Assembly: GCA_014905825.1 (NCBI GenBank) | Contig: JACGCN010000005.1 | Location: 992,001 to 1,056,000 of the forward strand | Length of the DNA stretch: 64,000 bases | Source of the DNA: Lyophyllum atratum | Taxonomy: Eukaryota > Basidiomycota > Agaricomycetes > Agaricales > Lyophyllaceae | Reading direction: 5' to 3' | Part shown: one piece after another, positions 38,306 through 48,550 of the stretch | How the letters are laid out: each line of letters begins with the position of its first letter | Position numbering within the stretch: position 1 is the stretch's first letter | The notes under the pieces: generated by a model | The model's database searches: none | What the model was told of the DNA's origin: nothing | The model's input: the letters and a program-made list of their open reading frames with translations, nothing else | Translations under genes and position numbers: made by a program

Positions 38306-39613
38306 TTACAGTCCAAACACTCCGTCAATGGCCCTCCCAATGATAGCGAATAATCCTCCGCCGTTTCCATGGCTGCGCTGCCTTTGCAATTCTCCCAGCT
38401 GCCGCAAGATGTCTACCTTGTCGGCAGCTGAACCAGAGGTTGTTTCAGCAAGGCGACGCTCAAGGTCGTGGACTTGCTGCTGGTAGGCTAGGGTAGCTCG
38501 TTCAGTTTCCCTCCTCGAAGATTCTGTGAGTCCACGCATGTGCTGCTCCAGTCGAGCTTTCTCCTCGTTATAACTGGAGGCCAACTTCTCAGAGTCTGCT
38601 TGAACTCGGTTCAACTGTTCCATCAGCCTCTTCGACTCTATCTCGAGTTCCTTTCTTGTTTCCTCGTCTCGGGTCCTGATCGCTTCTGTACCTAGATATC
38701 AGCATAAGCAACAACTAATGAAATTATTCTCGGACCTTTCATTTCTTCTTGGAGAGCCCTCATTTCTTTCCTATGCTTCTGCACTTGTGCCATCAGCTCA
38801 CGGTTGAGCTCGGCTCCAGCTGCCGTCTCAGAGATGTCCTTCCCCTCTACGACAAGCTCTCGCTGAATGCGAAGCGAGAGCGGATGGTTATTGAGCAAGT
38901 GTCCGATAATTTTCTGAGCTGACTCCAGCGTGTTCTGGTGGCGCAAGATTTGGGCACCTTTCTCGAGGACAGGTTTAAAGAACATATCCTCGCTAATCAG
39001 CTCAGCTTCCCGGGCTTCACCAACCTCTGCGCTAACCTCTCCCCACATGTTTGTCACAATGACGACGTTCTTTAAAGTGCTCTCTCCGCACAGTTCCCGG
39101 AACATCCTGAAGTTCCTGGTCGAGATACCTCCCATCCTGAAGTCTGAGATGCGGTGGATATAGATCACACCCGCTAGCTTTTTCCCATTTTCGTACCTGT
39201 ACGGCGTAAGGCATTCCTCCCTTCGGTAACAACCTGTTGAAGATGCTTACGCTGTTGCGAGGAACGCTGCGATCATCCTCAGGACATCTGCATCGCTTTT
39301 TGTCGTGTCGTCAAAACCAGGGGTGTCGATGAGATTAACGCGTCGACCATATATCTTGAAAGGGGTGGCGACTTGAACTGCAAGATTGTAATCCCCGTCC
39401 AATCCTCAGGTTCGAGCCGCTGAGCAGGTTGATGAACTAATTAAATTGGAGCTGTAACTAGTGTAAGTGCATCGTCGAAAAACTGCTTAACGAACCGTGG
39501 TTTTCCCGCTTCCTGTAGCGCCCATAATGCTAACATTCTTCATTCAATATGAGGTCCAATCGTCCGTAGAACAGGATGACTTACGCAATGGTGATCTCAG
39601 CCTGATCATCCAT
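38306..39613 (-). CDS. AIG1/Toc34-like GTPase with coiled-coil tail, apparent frameshift
   Basis: The N-terminus MDDQAEITIA joins across an intron to IMGATGSGKTT (P-loop) and FINLLSGSNLRIGRGLQSC. Then the frame breaks: the continuing family text VQVATPFKIYGRRVNLIDTP with GFDDTTKSD (G3, DTPG) is one frame over, with no GT/AG intron between. Downstream are IYIHRISDFRMGGISTRNFR, ESTLKNVVIVTNMWGEV (TN-W near the G4 position), and a long coiled coil (KLASSYNEEKARLEQHMR, YQQQVHDLERRLAE) ending in a hydrophobic FAIIGRAIDGVFG. This family is large in Agaricomycetes and of unknown cellular role. The break near 39380-39390 may be a sequencing error or a real lesion that makes the gene a pseudogene. Confidence 0.75.
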
Positions 39614-40161
39614 TATGTGTGTCTGTGTAATATGTATTTAATCCGCGTTTCATCCCGCCGACCCTTACGAACGTACCGCATGGTGGCCATCCGAAGATAT
39701 GACACTATTGCTGCGAGGGTGAAATGAATCAGCACATGACAGGTACTATTGTGATAAGCACAGACCGAACTTCGACCTCGGAGTCGTTCGGGAGGTCTTT
39801 CGCAGAGACCATCATGGGAGCAACTATCGGGGAAGCAACAGAGGTGGCGAATCGCATAGAAAAGGGGAGGTTTGAAGTTCAGCAGCCTCCGCAGCGCCTA
39901 CCTTTATTTGATTCCGCCAACGAGGTGGCCTCGTGGCTGCCTATCTCAATATAAGTTGACGCGATGCCGATATAAATTTCATGAACTTCAAAGATGATAC
40001 TGCAACAAAGATGTACTATGTACAAAACCATATTGAGAACCAGCCTCAATGGGTTGGAAAAGCATAGCATTGGGGTCGAGGTGTGAGATAAGGGTGGTAA
40101 AAGAGAGTCAAAATCTGTGAAAGGTAAGACTGGCGGAGGGTGTAATTAGGGGGCAATGAAC
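39614..40161. other. Intergenic, no gene seen
   Basis: A 76-codon plus-strand frame (39724-39954) has no domain. The likely promoter of the GTPase lies here. Confidence 0.4.
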
Positions 40162-40967
40162 TCACCTGCCAGTGTACTGGTACTCGAGATCGCGACGTGG
40201 CGGCCGAGCAGGGGGTACTCGTGGCTGGGGTTCTGGAACGATCGGAAGTCCCCGGATATGGGGCTGTGGGTTGGGGTGATATCGGATTGGAACGGCAGGG
40301 GCTGCCTCTCGAGGCCCTTGATGCGTTGTCTGAGGAAGCCGCTTTTCCATCCGTCGTAAAACATGAGACTGTGGCGCAACCGTAGGGCGGGTATGGTATT
40401 CATGCGAGTTAGGAGGGATATCATCACTTCCATGGCGCTTTCGTTGTGCTGGTCGCCGTCCGAGTGATAGCTCTTCGGGGTATTTGCGTCCATGCCGGGG
40501 TGAATGGGCTCTATCCCTTTCAAGGATCGCAGCGAGTTCTGCGGCAGCTAAGCGCCTCGCCTCTTCCTGTTGCTGGTACTTGCGAGCCTCAGAGCACTTC
40601 CTTTCCTCTTCCAGTGCCGCCTTGAGCTGTGCAGAGCGTTCAGCCGCGTCTAGCCGCTGCATTTCTTGTCGATGGTTATGCATCACGTCATCAGCCACGG
40701 AGCGGGACACGCGAAACACGCCTTCGCAGAAGAGGCCCCCGGAGTATAACCCGGATTTGCAGGTATACTGGCCAGGCGCGGCTTGAGGTGGGTTAGGGAA
40801 ATAGCAGGTAGGGATACTACATTTTACATGACGCGGTGGCCAAGTAGACGGGAGAGTGGGAGGATATTTCGCCTTGGATTTAGATATTGAAGGGAAAGCT
40901 AGATGTGTGGAACATAAATGAGCGATGGAACAAAACTTGATGATGAAATCAGTGACCTACATGGCAT
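40162..40967 (-). CDS. Hypothetical coiled-coil protein with Cys-containing N-terminus
   Basis: Two exons (40961-40967 and 40162-40898) give 247 residues. The first exon is only ATGCCAT; it is chosen because the frame is open for about 70 codons upstream of the next in-frame ATG and a good GTAGGT donor and CATCTAG acceptor join it. The N-terminus has four to five Cys in CSIPTC...YTCKSG...LFCEGVF. The middle is a charged helix (HRQEMQRLDAAERSAQLKAA and EEARRLAAAELAAILERDR), and the end is Pro/Arg-rich. I recognise no family. The stop lies within AG|GTGAG, a strong donor, so a further 3' exon is possible. Confidence 0.55.
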
Positions 40968-42078
40968 TTGAGAGTGATTATTTAAATAATGAGGGAGCGT
41001 GAGGGAAGTCCTTGAGACTTCAAGGAGTCAAAAATGAGAGAGAGATATTTTTGGGTTCGCGACAGTCGAAATTCCTGGCCTTTATACAGAGCGGCTGCGC
41101 TTTGACCAGACGAAGAAGCGGGAAGGAGATATCTAGATGGTGGCAGTGACATAAGAATATAATGGCAGGCGCAAAGTGGCCAGACGACGTGTTCAGTGGA
41201 AACACATTATTTGGAATGGCCACCCAGGCGGCCAAGGAACGCTCGATCACCGATTGCGAAGACGCATGGCCCGAGCCATTGTAACAAAGGAAGATATGAA
41301 TATTGGCCAGATGTTCAACACATTGCCAAAATGGCCAGATAACCATGCCACCGGTCGTCCAACGGTGGTCCAAGCGTGGACTCTAGGAACGGAACCAAAA
41401 GAACAGGCTCATCACCAGAGTAAATATGCTCTGGAACCCGGAAAACGCATACAGAGGTTCGTGGTTGAAACCATGCGTGGTACCGCTCGTTTGAAACATT
41501 GAATATGGAAGCAGCGGGCTCTTGGCCCCTAGAGCAAACTCTCCGCTGGTGACTCCATTGCCGCCAAGGTGTAGGCCATTTACCCTGGATCCTACTTCAC
41601 GTTCAAAGACAGACGCGGATTGGGATTTCCAAGCATTTTTGGCTCTGATACGGCTCCGGATATGACCCAAACTATGTTTTTAGTCGTAGCACCACCAGCA
41701 CCACCAAGGAGGATGACTTCCGTTCCGCAGCAATATTAGAGGTGCCAGCAACTTGAAAGATCCAGGCCATAGTTCAATATGGTCAGGGGGTGTGGCCAGG
41801 CAGCGAATAAACAGAGGATAAAATGTGAACCCTGTGGAAGATCCTGCGATAATGATATCCGCAGAGGCGCAAACCGCGGTTGTCCATGTGTAGACGGCCA
41901 GGACAAGTACTATGAGACCACTGAGAGCGCTTGGCCGTAAGTAAGTTGAAGAATCCGAGTGGTGACATGGTGGCGATGCCCTTGTTTCTCAAGATCTTGA
42001 TGAGCAAACAGTCCGAACGTAGTCTGAACTCCGCCACAACTCCGGCTCCGAATCCATGCAACGGTCAACCCTCGGACA
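40968..42078. other. Divergent spacer upstream of RAI1
   Basis: It has several TGGCC-containing words between about 41178 and 41345 and a 108-codon plus frame (41176-41502), but no domain or splice pattern. It should contain promoters for both the coiled-coil gene and RAI1. Confidence 0.4.
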
Positions 42079-43698
42079 ATGTCTAAAAGACCCATTTCTC
42101 ATCTTCTGAACGACGAAGCGGAAAACGGACCAGATGCCCAAGTAACGGTGGAATCATGGTCGCGGCCCTCTAGGCGCCCAAGACTTGATGATCCCTCAGA
42201 TGCTAATTCAATCCTCCACACATCGCTTGCATACCCAAATACCTCACGACCGACGACAAAACAGACCCCTTTTCAGCAGCCCACACAGATCCTTTCCTTT
42301 TCATACACTCCTTCACGCACACTAGAGTTCACCGACTCTGCTCTGCGCTACTTCGTGGAGCCGCCCCTGGGTGCGAAGCTTGCGTATGGCTACGAACGAT
42401 GGGCGCGGAAGCCGGACAGTCGAGGGAGGATCGATGGCCTTCTTCAAGCATTTTCGAAAGCGAAAGATATGTCCGGCGTGCCGTTGCAGGATGTGGGCGT
42501 TGTTGCTTGGCGAGGTGTCATGACCAGGTCTGTTAATTGGGCTTGCGAGAGCGAATTGCAAACTGACGCGATGTTTGATTGAGGGAGGATATTAACCTCG
42601 CCCTATGAAGACAGAGAAGGATGGGAGCTCAATGTTATGTCCGTGAATGGTACGCTGTACTTCGAAGAGCACCTATCTGAGGCACGCCTTAAGGAGAAGT
42701 AAGACGCCTTGATGGGGCTTCGCGGTCTCTTGCTGACCTCGGAATCTCGTAGAAATGATATGGAACCCCGCCACCGCCTTCAGTCGTATTATGGATACGC
42801 CTTTGAATCCTACTGCACGTCGGAAGCCCCGTCTCGCAAGATTTCGCTAAATCCGAACGATCCTGTCGGCTGGGGAGGTGACGTGGATACAAATGTTCAA
42901 TGGTGTAGTGTCGTCCGAACTAAGCTGGGAAACACGAGATTGCTAATTGGGGGAGAAGTCGATTGTGTTCGCGGTGGGTTCTCGCGCCATATGCCACCAT
43001 CCACTTCCTCGCGTTCTGATGGCAACCATAAAGGAAAATATACCCATCAAACTGACACATTTGTTGAGCTCAAGACATCGCTTGTCATTCGTGGACCTTA
43101 CGATGAAGCGAAGTTTGAGAAGTATGTATGTCAGTCTGGAGTGAAACGAGCTGACTCATGCCCATCTCAGAAAACTGCTCAAATTTTATTTCCAATCGTT
43201 CCTTCTCGGAGTTCCCGTGGGTGTCGATTTACATGAATATGGACTTTCAGCTGACTCGCAATGCAGGAAATTTTGGTCGGGTTTCGCACACCGTCAGGCG
43301 TGGTGACAACCACCCAGTCATTCAAAACAATCCAGATACCGCGTTTGGTACGCGGGAAGCCGGGTGCATGGGATCCCCTCATATGCTTAGATTGGGGACA
43401 CAACTTTCTATCCTTCTTGAAGGATGTGGTCAGCAGGGAGGCTTCTCAAGACGCGTCTGTCTGGCGTGTGAAATTTACCCCTCAGGAAGGCGTTACTGTT
43501 GAAATCCTGGACCCAATTGGCGTGGAGGACGTTAAGGCGGGTGAGGATAGAGTTGGCTTCCTGCCGACATGGTATTGGGATCAATTACAGGCGAATAGCA
43601 CCCACAACGACCCCCTGACTCACGATGCCAAAGATAGGGCGACGCCTGACAGGCCGCTTGCGGAAGTGTCGGCGGCACACGCTGGGTGGCAGATATGA
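42079..43698 (+). CDS. RAI1: RAI1/DXO decapping nuclease
   Basis: Six exons (42079-42527, 42588-42698, 42753-42973, 43034-43121, 43171-43216, 43267-43698) sum to 448 residues. Family motifs appear in order: LRYFVEPPLGAKLAYGYERW, TSPYEDREGWELNVM, the catalytic GGEVDCV, DTFVELKTS (ExK), LLKFYFQSFLLGVPEILVGF and RTPSGVVTT, then IPRLVRGKPGAWDP and CLDWGHNFLSFLKD. The metal-binding Glu, the Asp of EVD and the ExK lysine are present, so the enzyme should be active. Rai1 binds and stabilises the nuclear 5'-3' exonuclease Rat1/Xrn2 and removes incomplete caps with pyrophosphohydrolase, decapping and deNADding activities. Length is typical. Confidence 0.93.
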
Positions 43699-44249
43699 AG
43701 TCTATGTAGCAGAGTGTAACTTTGTATATACGTGCCCAGCCCTGGATCAGAAGAAAAGGTACCGATTCGACAGATTTACAAGGAGAAATCAATTCGCCCT
43801 CGAGGTGTTGAGGTCATCCAGACGGGTCATCTGATATGATCTGATCTTCCACATATGGCATTCATGACTCAGACAAAAGGGCGGCGCAATTGCTTCGGAT
43901 ATGGGATACAGACAACGTGCAGGACAGCCGTACATGAGGATTTTTCTGTAGATATGTTCAGGGATCGGCGGGCTCGGTGTAATAGACAGAAGCCCGTGGG
44001 ATAAATTTAATTCATTTGGCGCGCGGAAGACCGGCACATGGATCCGGCGTGGACTTGTAAGCCGAAACCCGGAAGAAGCCGATACGCGTCGTCGCGTTTG
44101 ACACAGCTCCCAGACGGCTCTCACCTCTCCCCGCCGACAACCTCCCGCCCTCAACGCGCTCTACGGTCTCGAACCCCTTCTCCACGCCGTCCTCAGTGAC
44201 GAGCTCTTGTTGCCGGTCAGCATATATTGTATCTCGACTACACGCGTAA
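43699..44249. other. Intergenic, promoter of the Whi5-like gene
   Basis: No coding signal on the plus strand. Minus-strand frames here are shadows or chance. It holds the RAI1 3' end and the promoter of the next gene. Confidence 0.45.
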
Positions 44250-46233
44250 ATGGCGACTCCGTCGTCCTCAGCCACGTCGCCATCCCCGCCCATGACCTAC
44301 CTTCAACACTCTTCTGGGCCATCCCAGCCCATCACATCCGCGTACACAGACCCTATGGAGAAGGAGCAGAGAGAGAGAGCTATTCAGAAGTTCATGGCCA
44401 GGGCTGAAATCTCTACCGTACGTTTTTATCCATTTTTCGACGCGTCGTTGGAGCTTGTATGCGGAATCCAATCGGCTTGTAGTGCAACACACCCTGTAGC
44501 CGCCGTTGTTGCGATTTTTTTTCTTTATTCATTCGCACCTAGTGCTGCCCCAGCTCCGTGCTCCGGATTACAGTCTGAGACCCTTGCCCTAATGCTTCTC
44601 CCATTTTCAGATTACTCGCGGCTTGCGAACTCGCCTATCTTATGCGTCTTACAAGGCGGCTCACAACATCCACCACGTTCCTCTGCGCGACCTTGAAGCC
44701 CAGAGCCAAACCCAGAGCCAGAGCGCCTCCTTTTCCCGCACCATTGCCGCCAAGCGTAAAGCAGCCGGTAACAACAACTACTATAACAATCCTGCTACGC
44801 AAGGGCCACACGGTATGAGTGCTGGACCCAGCTCTCTACGCAGAGGTGGCTCGGGAAGCATGCTACCGCCATCCACCACCTCGTCCCCTCGGACCTACTA
44901 TCCCGCGGTCAACGGGAGCGCATACGCCACAACGAGTAATTATGACCCAGGTTCCAGCTCTAGAGCTGCGAACCTGAATCAGAGCTTGTACACTTCTATT
45001 CTAGCCCCGCCGATGACGAAACAGGCCAGGACCATCCACAATGCAGCGGATCCTCCAGTGCCTGCTTCCTCGAGACCACTGGCGTCACCCAGGGCGCGTG
45101 CGCAAAAACCGGTCTCGCGGAGTACTGCGGAAGCCACCCGCTCTCATGCTAAGAGTAGAAAACTAGACCATCCGGCTAGTCCACATTCGCCGAACGCGCG
45201 TAAGGTCAAACGTACACCGACCGACAAGGGCAAGCACAAGCGGCAGCGGACCTCCGATATGGACGTGGATGTCGATGGGGACGTCGACATGAAAGCAGCT
45301 GCCACTTTGACCTCCCTCCTCTTGCACCATAGACCCTCTATCACAGGTAGTGCATCATCGCCCAGATCAAGTATTGATGGGTCCGAAGCTGGTTCGGCCT
45401 ATTCGTACTCCCACTTTGCTCAAAGCTCCGCCCGTACTATAGCAGCCGCAAGTCCCCCTGCTCCTGTTTCTGCCGCTGCTTCTACTTCCACTGTGACCGA
45501 GTCGTCCTTCCGGAACCTGACACCGCCGCCTGCTCAAGCCGCTGGGCCAGAGAAGGCCACCACCCCTCATCCCGCACCTACCGACAATGAGGCTGCGAAC
45601 CTCATGCTATATCTCGCCACCTCTCCCTCCCCTGCGAGGCCCACGAACAAGGATTCCAAAGACCTAGCAGCATATCGAGCTTTAGGTGGCGGTCCGCCAG
45701 GGGTCTTACGCGACAAGGGGCGGGTGCTATTCGCTTCCGGTACAGGCGTAGAACCTACAGAGGCATCGAAGCCACAAGTGCTCGCTAGAGGCGGAGACAC
45801 TAGTTTCACCTCCAGTATTTCCAGCATCGGCACAGAACTAGGTAGCGGAAGCTTTTCAGGAAACACGACTAGGACAACGCCCGCGTCTCCGCAACTGCTA
45901 CCACCACAGCTTCTACCGCCTCCTTCCTTGCCATCGCAGAAACCTGTGTTCGAGAGTCCATCCACTCATAAGGACGTGAACGAGAATCCTCGGCCGACTT
46001 ATCCTCAGGGATCAGTGGAGTTCAACTTCAACGACTTTATCCATGGCTCTCCTTCTCCCTCACGAGGTCCAGTGGTGCAGGCGCCCAAGGCTAATCTGGG
46101 TCTAAGAGCAGATGTAGGACGAAAGTTGTTCGAAGAAGAACAGATGCGCCACGCCCTGAGCGGTGCTCAAAGTCCAGGGAAGCGGCGGGAAGAAAGAGCT
46201 CTTGGGGCGGGGATCGACCTAGTGCAGAGTTGA
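44250..46233 (+). CDS. Whi5/Nrm1-like G1/S transcriptional repressor
   Basis: Two exons (44250-44417, 44611-46233) give 596 residues. The N-terminal conserved segment is REIQKF-like KEQRERAIQKFMARAEIS, then RGLRTRLSYASYKAAHN. A central conserved block, NEAANLMLYLATSPSPARP, matches the Whi5/Nrm1 GTB-type motif that binds SBF/MBF transcription factors. Between them lies low-complexity Ser/Pro/Thr sequence with a basic patch (RKVKRTPTDKGKHKRQRT) likely to be a nuclear localisation signal and many SP/TP sites for CDK. The C-terminus has FNFNDFIHGSPSPS and RKLFEEEQMRHALSG, helical and probably conserved. It would repress G1/S genes until CDK phosphorylation releases it, the fungal analogue of Rb. 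The assignment rests on short motifs. Confidence 0.72.
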
Positions 46234-47187
46234 CGCGAGCGAAGATCACATTTTTATTAAACCAGCGACACACGGATCGACGAACATAGACATCGGGCGT
46301 CGCCAATCGGCTCTTCTCCCACCCTTCCTCCCTTTCTGTTGTACTAATCAAACGGAACCGCTGCACGTTGTAACATCAGCCAAATCATCAATATCACAGT
46401 ACCAGTACCACCAAGCACTCCTTCCCTTCCAACCTGTAACCCGAATCAGTTCCTCAGCAAGTATCACCAGCACCTATCTATCTGACTCTCTTGTTCGTGT
46501 TTACGATCGATGACGAGAAATCTCACCACTATCCATAAATTGTTTCCGTAACGGCGTCAACGTCTTTTGTGTTTGGTTATGGCAACCCGAGGATGGACGG
46601 TCTCAATCTTCCCCATTTCAACATGTCTTTAGCGATCTTTATTCTGAATGTCTCCTCCTTCTCTACCTTCTCATATTGCCTCCTCTTCTTGATTTTCTTT
46701 CGTGATTGCTCAGACCCCTGATTTATCATTGTCCAGTTCCCCCTCCTTAGCTTTCCATCATTGGCTGGTCCGTTCAGCCGTTCCTTTCCTTCCAGCTTGT
46801 TTCTTGCCACGCGTTTTGTATAATACTAATTACGTCTCTTTGTTCCATGACGAAGCATCCTGGTTCTTTTCTCTTCGTGCATCGTGTTTCATGGTGTCTT
46901 CATTCTTTCCAATCTAGTTTCCCGTCAGAATCGAATGCAATTAAGCTTTACAGTGACACAGGTGACTTTTCCTCGGGTCAACCCCGGTGGATTCGGTAAT
47001 CATCAAGGGTCGAAATCTGTCGAAATCAATCTTTCATACGTACTTGTACTGGGTTGCTTGTTGTCTCGCACCGTTGCTGAGCCTTTTGCAAGGACTCTAG
47101 ACCCGGTCGGTAGCTCATAAATTTCAGGGAAACGATTACGACTCCAGGCGACTCTCCACACCTGATTTACGATTTAACGAATTCAAC
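46234..47187. other. Intergenic with pyrimidine-rich tract
   Basis: From about 46560 to 46920 the plus strand is strongly C/T-rich (TTCCCCCTCCTTAGC, CCTTTCCTTCCAGC), as is common in fungal promoters of expressed genes. It probably serves the PalI-like gene downstream. No coding region was found. Confidence 0.45.
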
Positions 47188-48002
47188 ATGATTTATGACG
47201 TTCAGGCCATTATTCTGTCTTCGACCATGTTCACGGTGTTACTGCTGCAGTACGTGCATCATCATCAACTCTCGCTGAGTAGGTTCCGAATGGCTGACGC
47301 TGTACTTTTATCGCAGGATCCTTATCACGTTCTCGGTGCCTGTGACCTCTTCGCTCTATTTTCTATCCAGTTCGCAGGCAGGAGGTGTACGCTTTGGCAC
47401 GTGGGGTTGGTGTATCGATGAAGATGGGACGTGTTTGTCTCCTTTGCAGTACGTTTTCAAGAACTTAGGTCCATCACATTGAATTTAGTGAATAGGCTGG
47501 GCTATACTTGGGAGCCCCAGATATCTACGACTATCACCAATGCCCTCGTTTTCTACCCTATAAGTCAGCATCTAAAGTGATTCCTCGCGCGTTAATTGAG
47601 CTCTGATCCAGACTTCGTAGCGGCCATTTTTACCTTCTTTTCTTTGCTATCGCTGCTGCCGATGGTGTTGACTGGACGAACGGCTAAAACCAAGCGTGTG
47701 TTCTTGATTTTTGTGATGTCCTCTTTTTTCGCGTCGCTTCTTGCGTTTATCTTTGCGATGGCGATGTGGAATGTGGCACGGATTCGCTTTCACAAGGCAG
47801 GATTCGAAGCGAAGTTCGGCCCTCTCGTGCGTTATCATTGGGCAACCTGAGCTATTTGCCATAATGATTTTTGGTCTAATTGCAGCCTTGGATGTCTCTC
47901 GTTGCAACCATCTTACTCTTCGGCGCTGTGTTGGTTTCTCAGCGCACGATCTCAGGGATAGAGAGGAAATCTGCGCTTTACACCGACACCAGTTTGACAT
48001 AG
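47188..48002 (+). CDS. PalI/Rim9 (SUR7 family) membrane protein
   Basis: Five exons (47188-47249, 47317-47448, 47496-47563, 47612-47826, 47886-48002) sum to 197 residues with four transmembrane helices: SSTMFTVLLLQILITFSVPV, FVAAIFTFFSLLSLLPMVL, VFLIFVMSSFFASLLAFIFA and PWMSLVATILLFGAVLV. The first extracellular loop has the claudin-like GGVRFGTWGWCIDEDGTC...LGY signature (W...C...C) of PalI/SUR7 proteins. PalI/Rim9 proteins help place the pH sensor PalH/Rim21 at the plasma membrane; SUR7 relatives sit in eisosomes. Which of these applies here cannot be told. The C-terminal tail is short. Confidence 0.82.
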
Positions 48003-48550
48003 GTGGCATAGGCTGACATACATACAACCCCAGTCCTTGAATCTTGATGCGGGGGATCATATGGGATCATACAATTTGCTTAGCGGGATCGGGGAAGGAT
48101 GAACTTGGTTCCGGTTCCGGGAGGAGGCGCGTTTATTTCTTGGCAAATCGGTAAATGAAGCTCAATATGAGCATTAATAGTGCACCGTCGTAGGGGTTTC
48201 AAGACGTTTTTAGATGTCTTGACTTGACTCAAAGTCGGCAATAAACGGTCCGTCCATGACTCGGCCCGGCACTCCGTAGTTTTTGGTTATTGTGAACGCT
48301 GCCCATCATCTCCTTACTCACCATCCCATCGCTTGCGGGCAGGTGGTGCTTCCCCTGGCTTCCCCAGGCTTCCCCACATGATGGCACCCGGTTTTTCGGC
48401 TGAACGGTGCATAAAGGGGTTACCGAAGTATATATAGCCTCTACTCAGACTCGACGTCTTGTTCCTTGGAACCAGCAGGATCATCACTACCTCGCCGGCT
48501 TTGGCTTCAGTGCTGCTGGCTTTCCATACTAAGACTCATCTCCCTCAAAA
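48003..48550. promoter_or_regulatory. Promoter region of the MFS transporter
   Basis: TATATATA at about 48429-48436 lies some 115 bases before the start codon. Upstream, 48348-48376 holds three imperfect copies of CTTCCCCNGG (gcttcccctggcttccccaggcttccccac), a possible binding site cluster for a C2H2-type repressor of the Mig/Cre1 kind (SYGGRG on the other strand). The regulator is inference. Confidence 0.5.

Noticed and set aside
39400..39425. TTCGAGCC-like T-arm in the spacer as a tRNA
   Set aside because: It lies inside a GTPase exon, and no matching acceptor stem or anticodon arm was found.
41176..41502. 108-codon plus frame as a gene or transposon remnant
   Set aside because: No domain, no terminal repeats and no splice structure; the TGGCC words alone are not enough.
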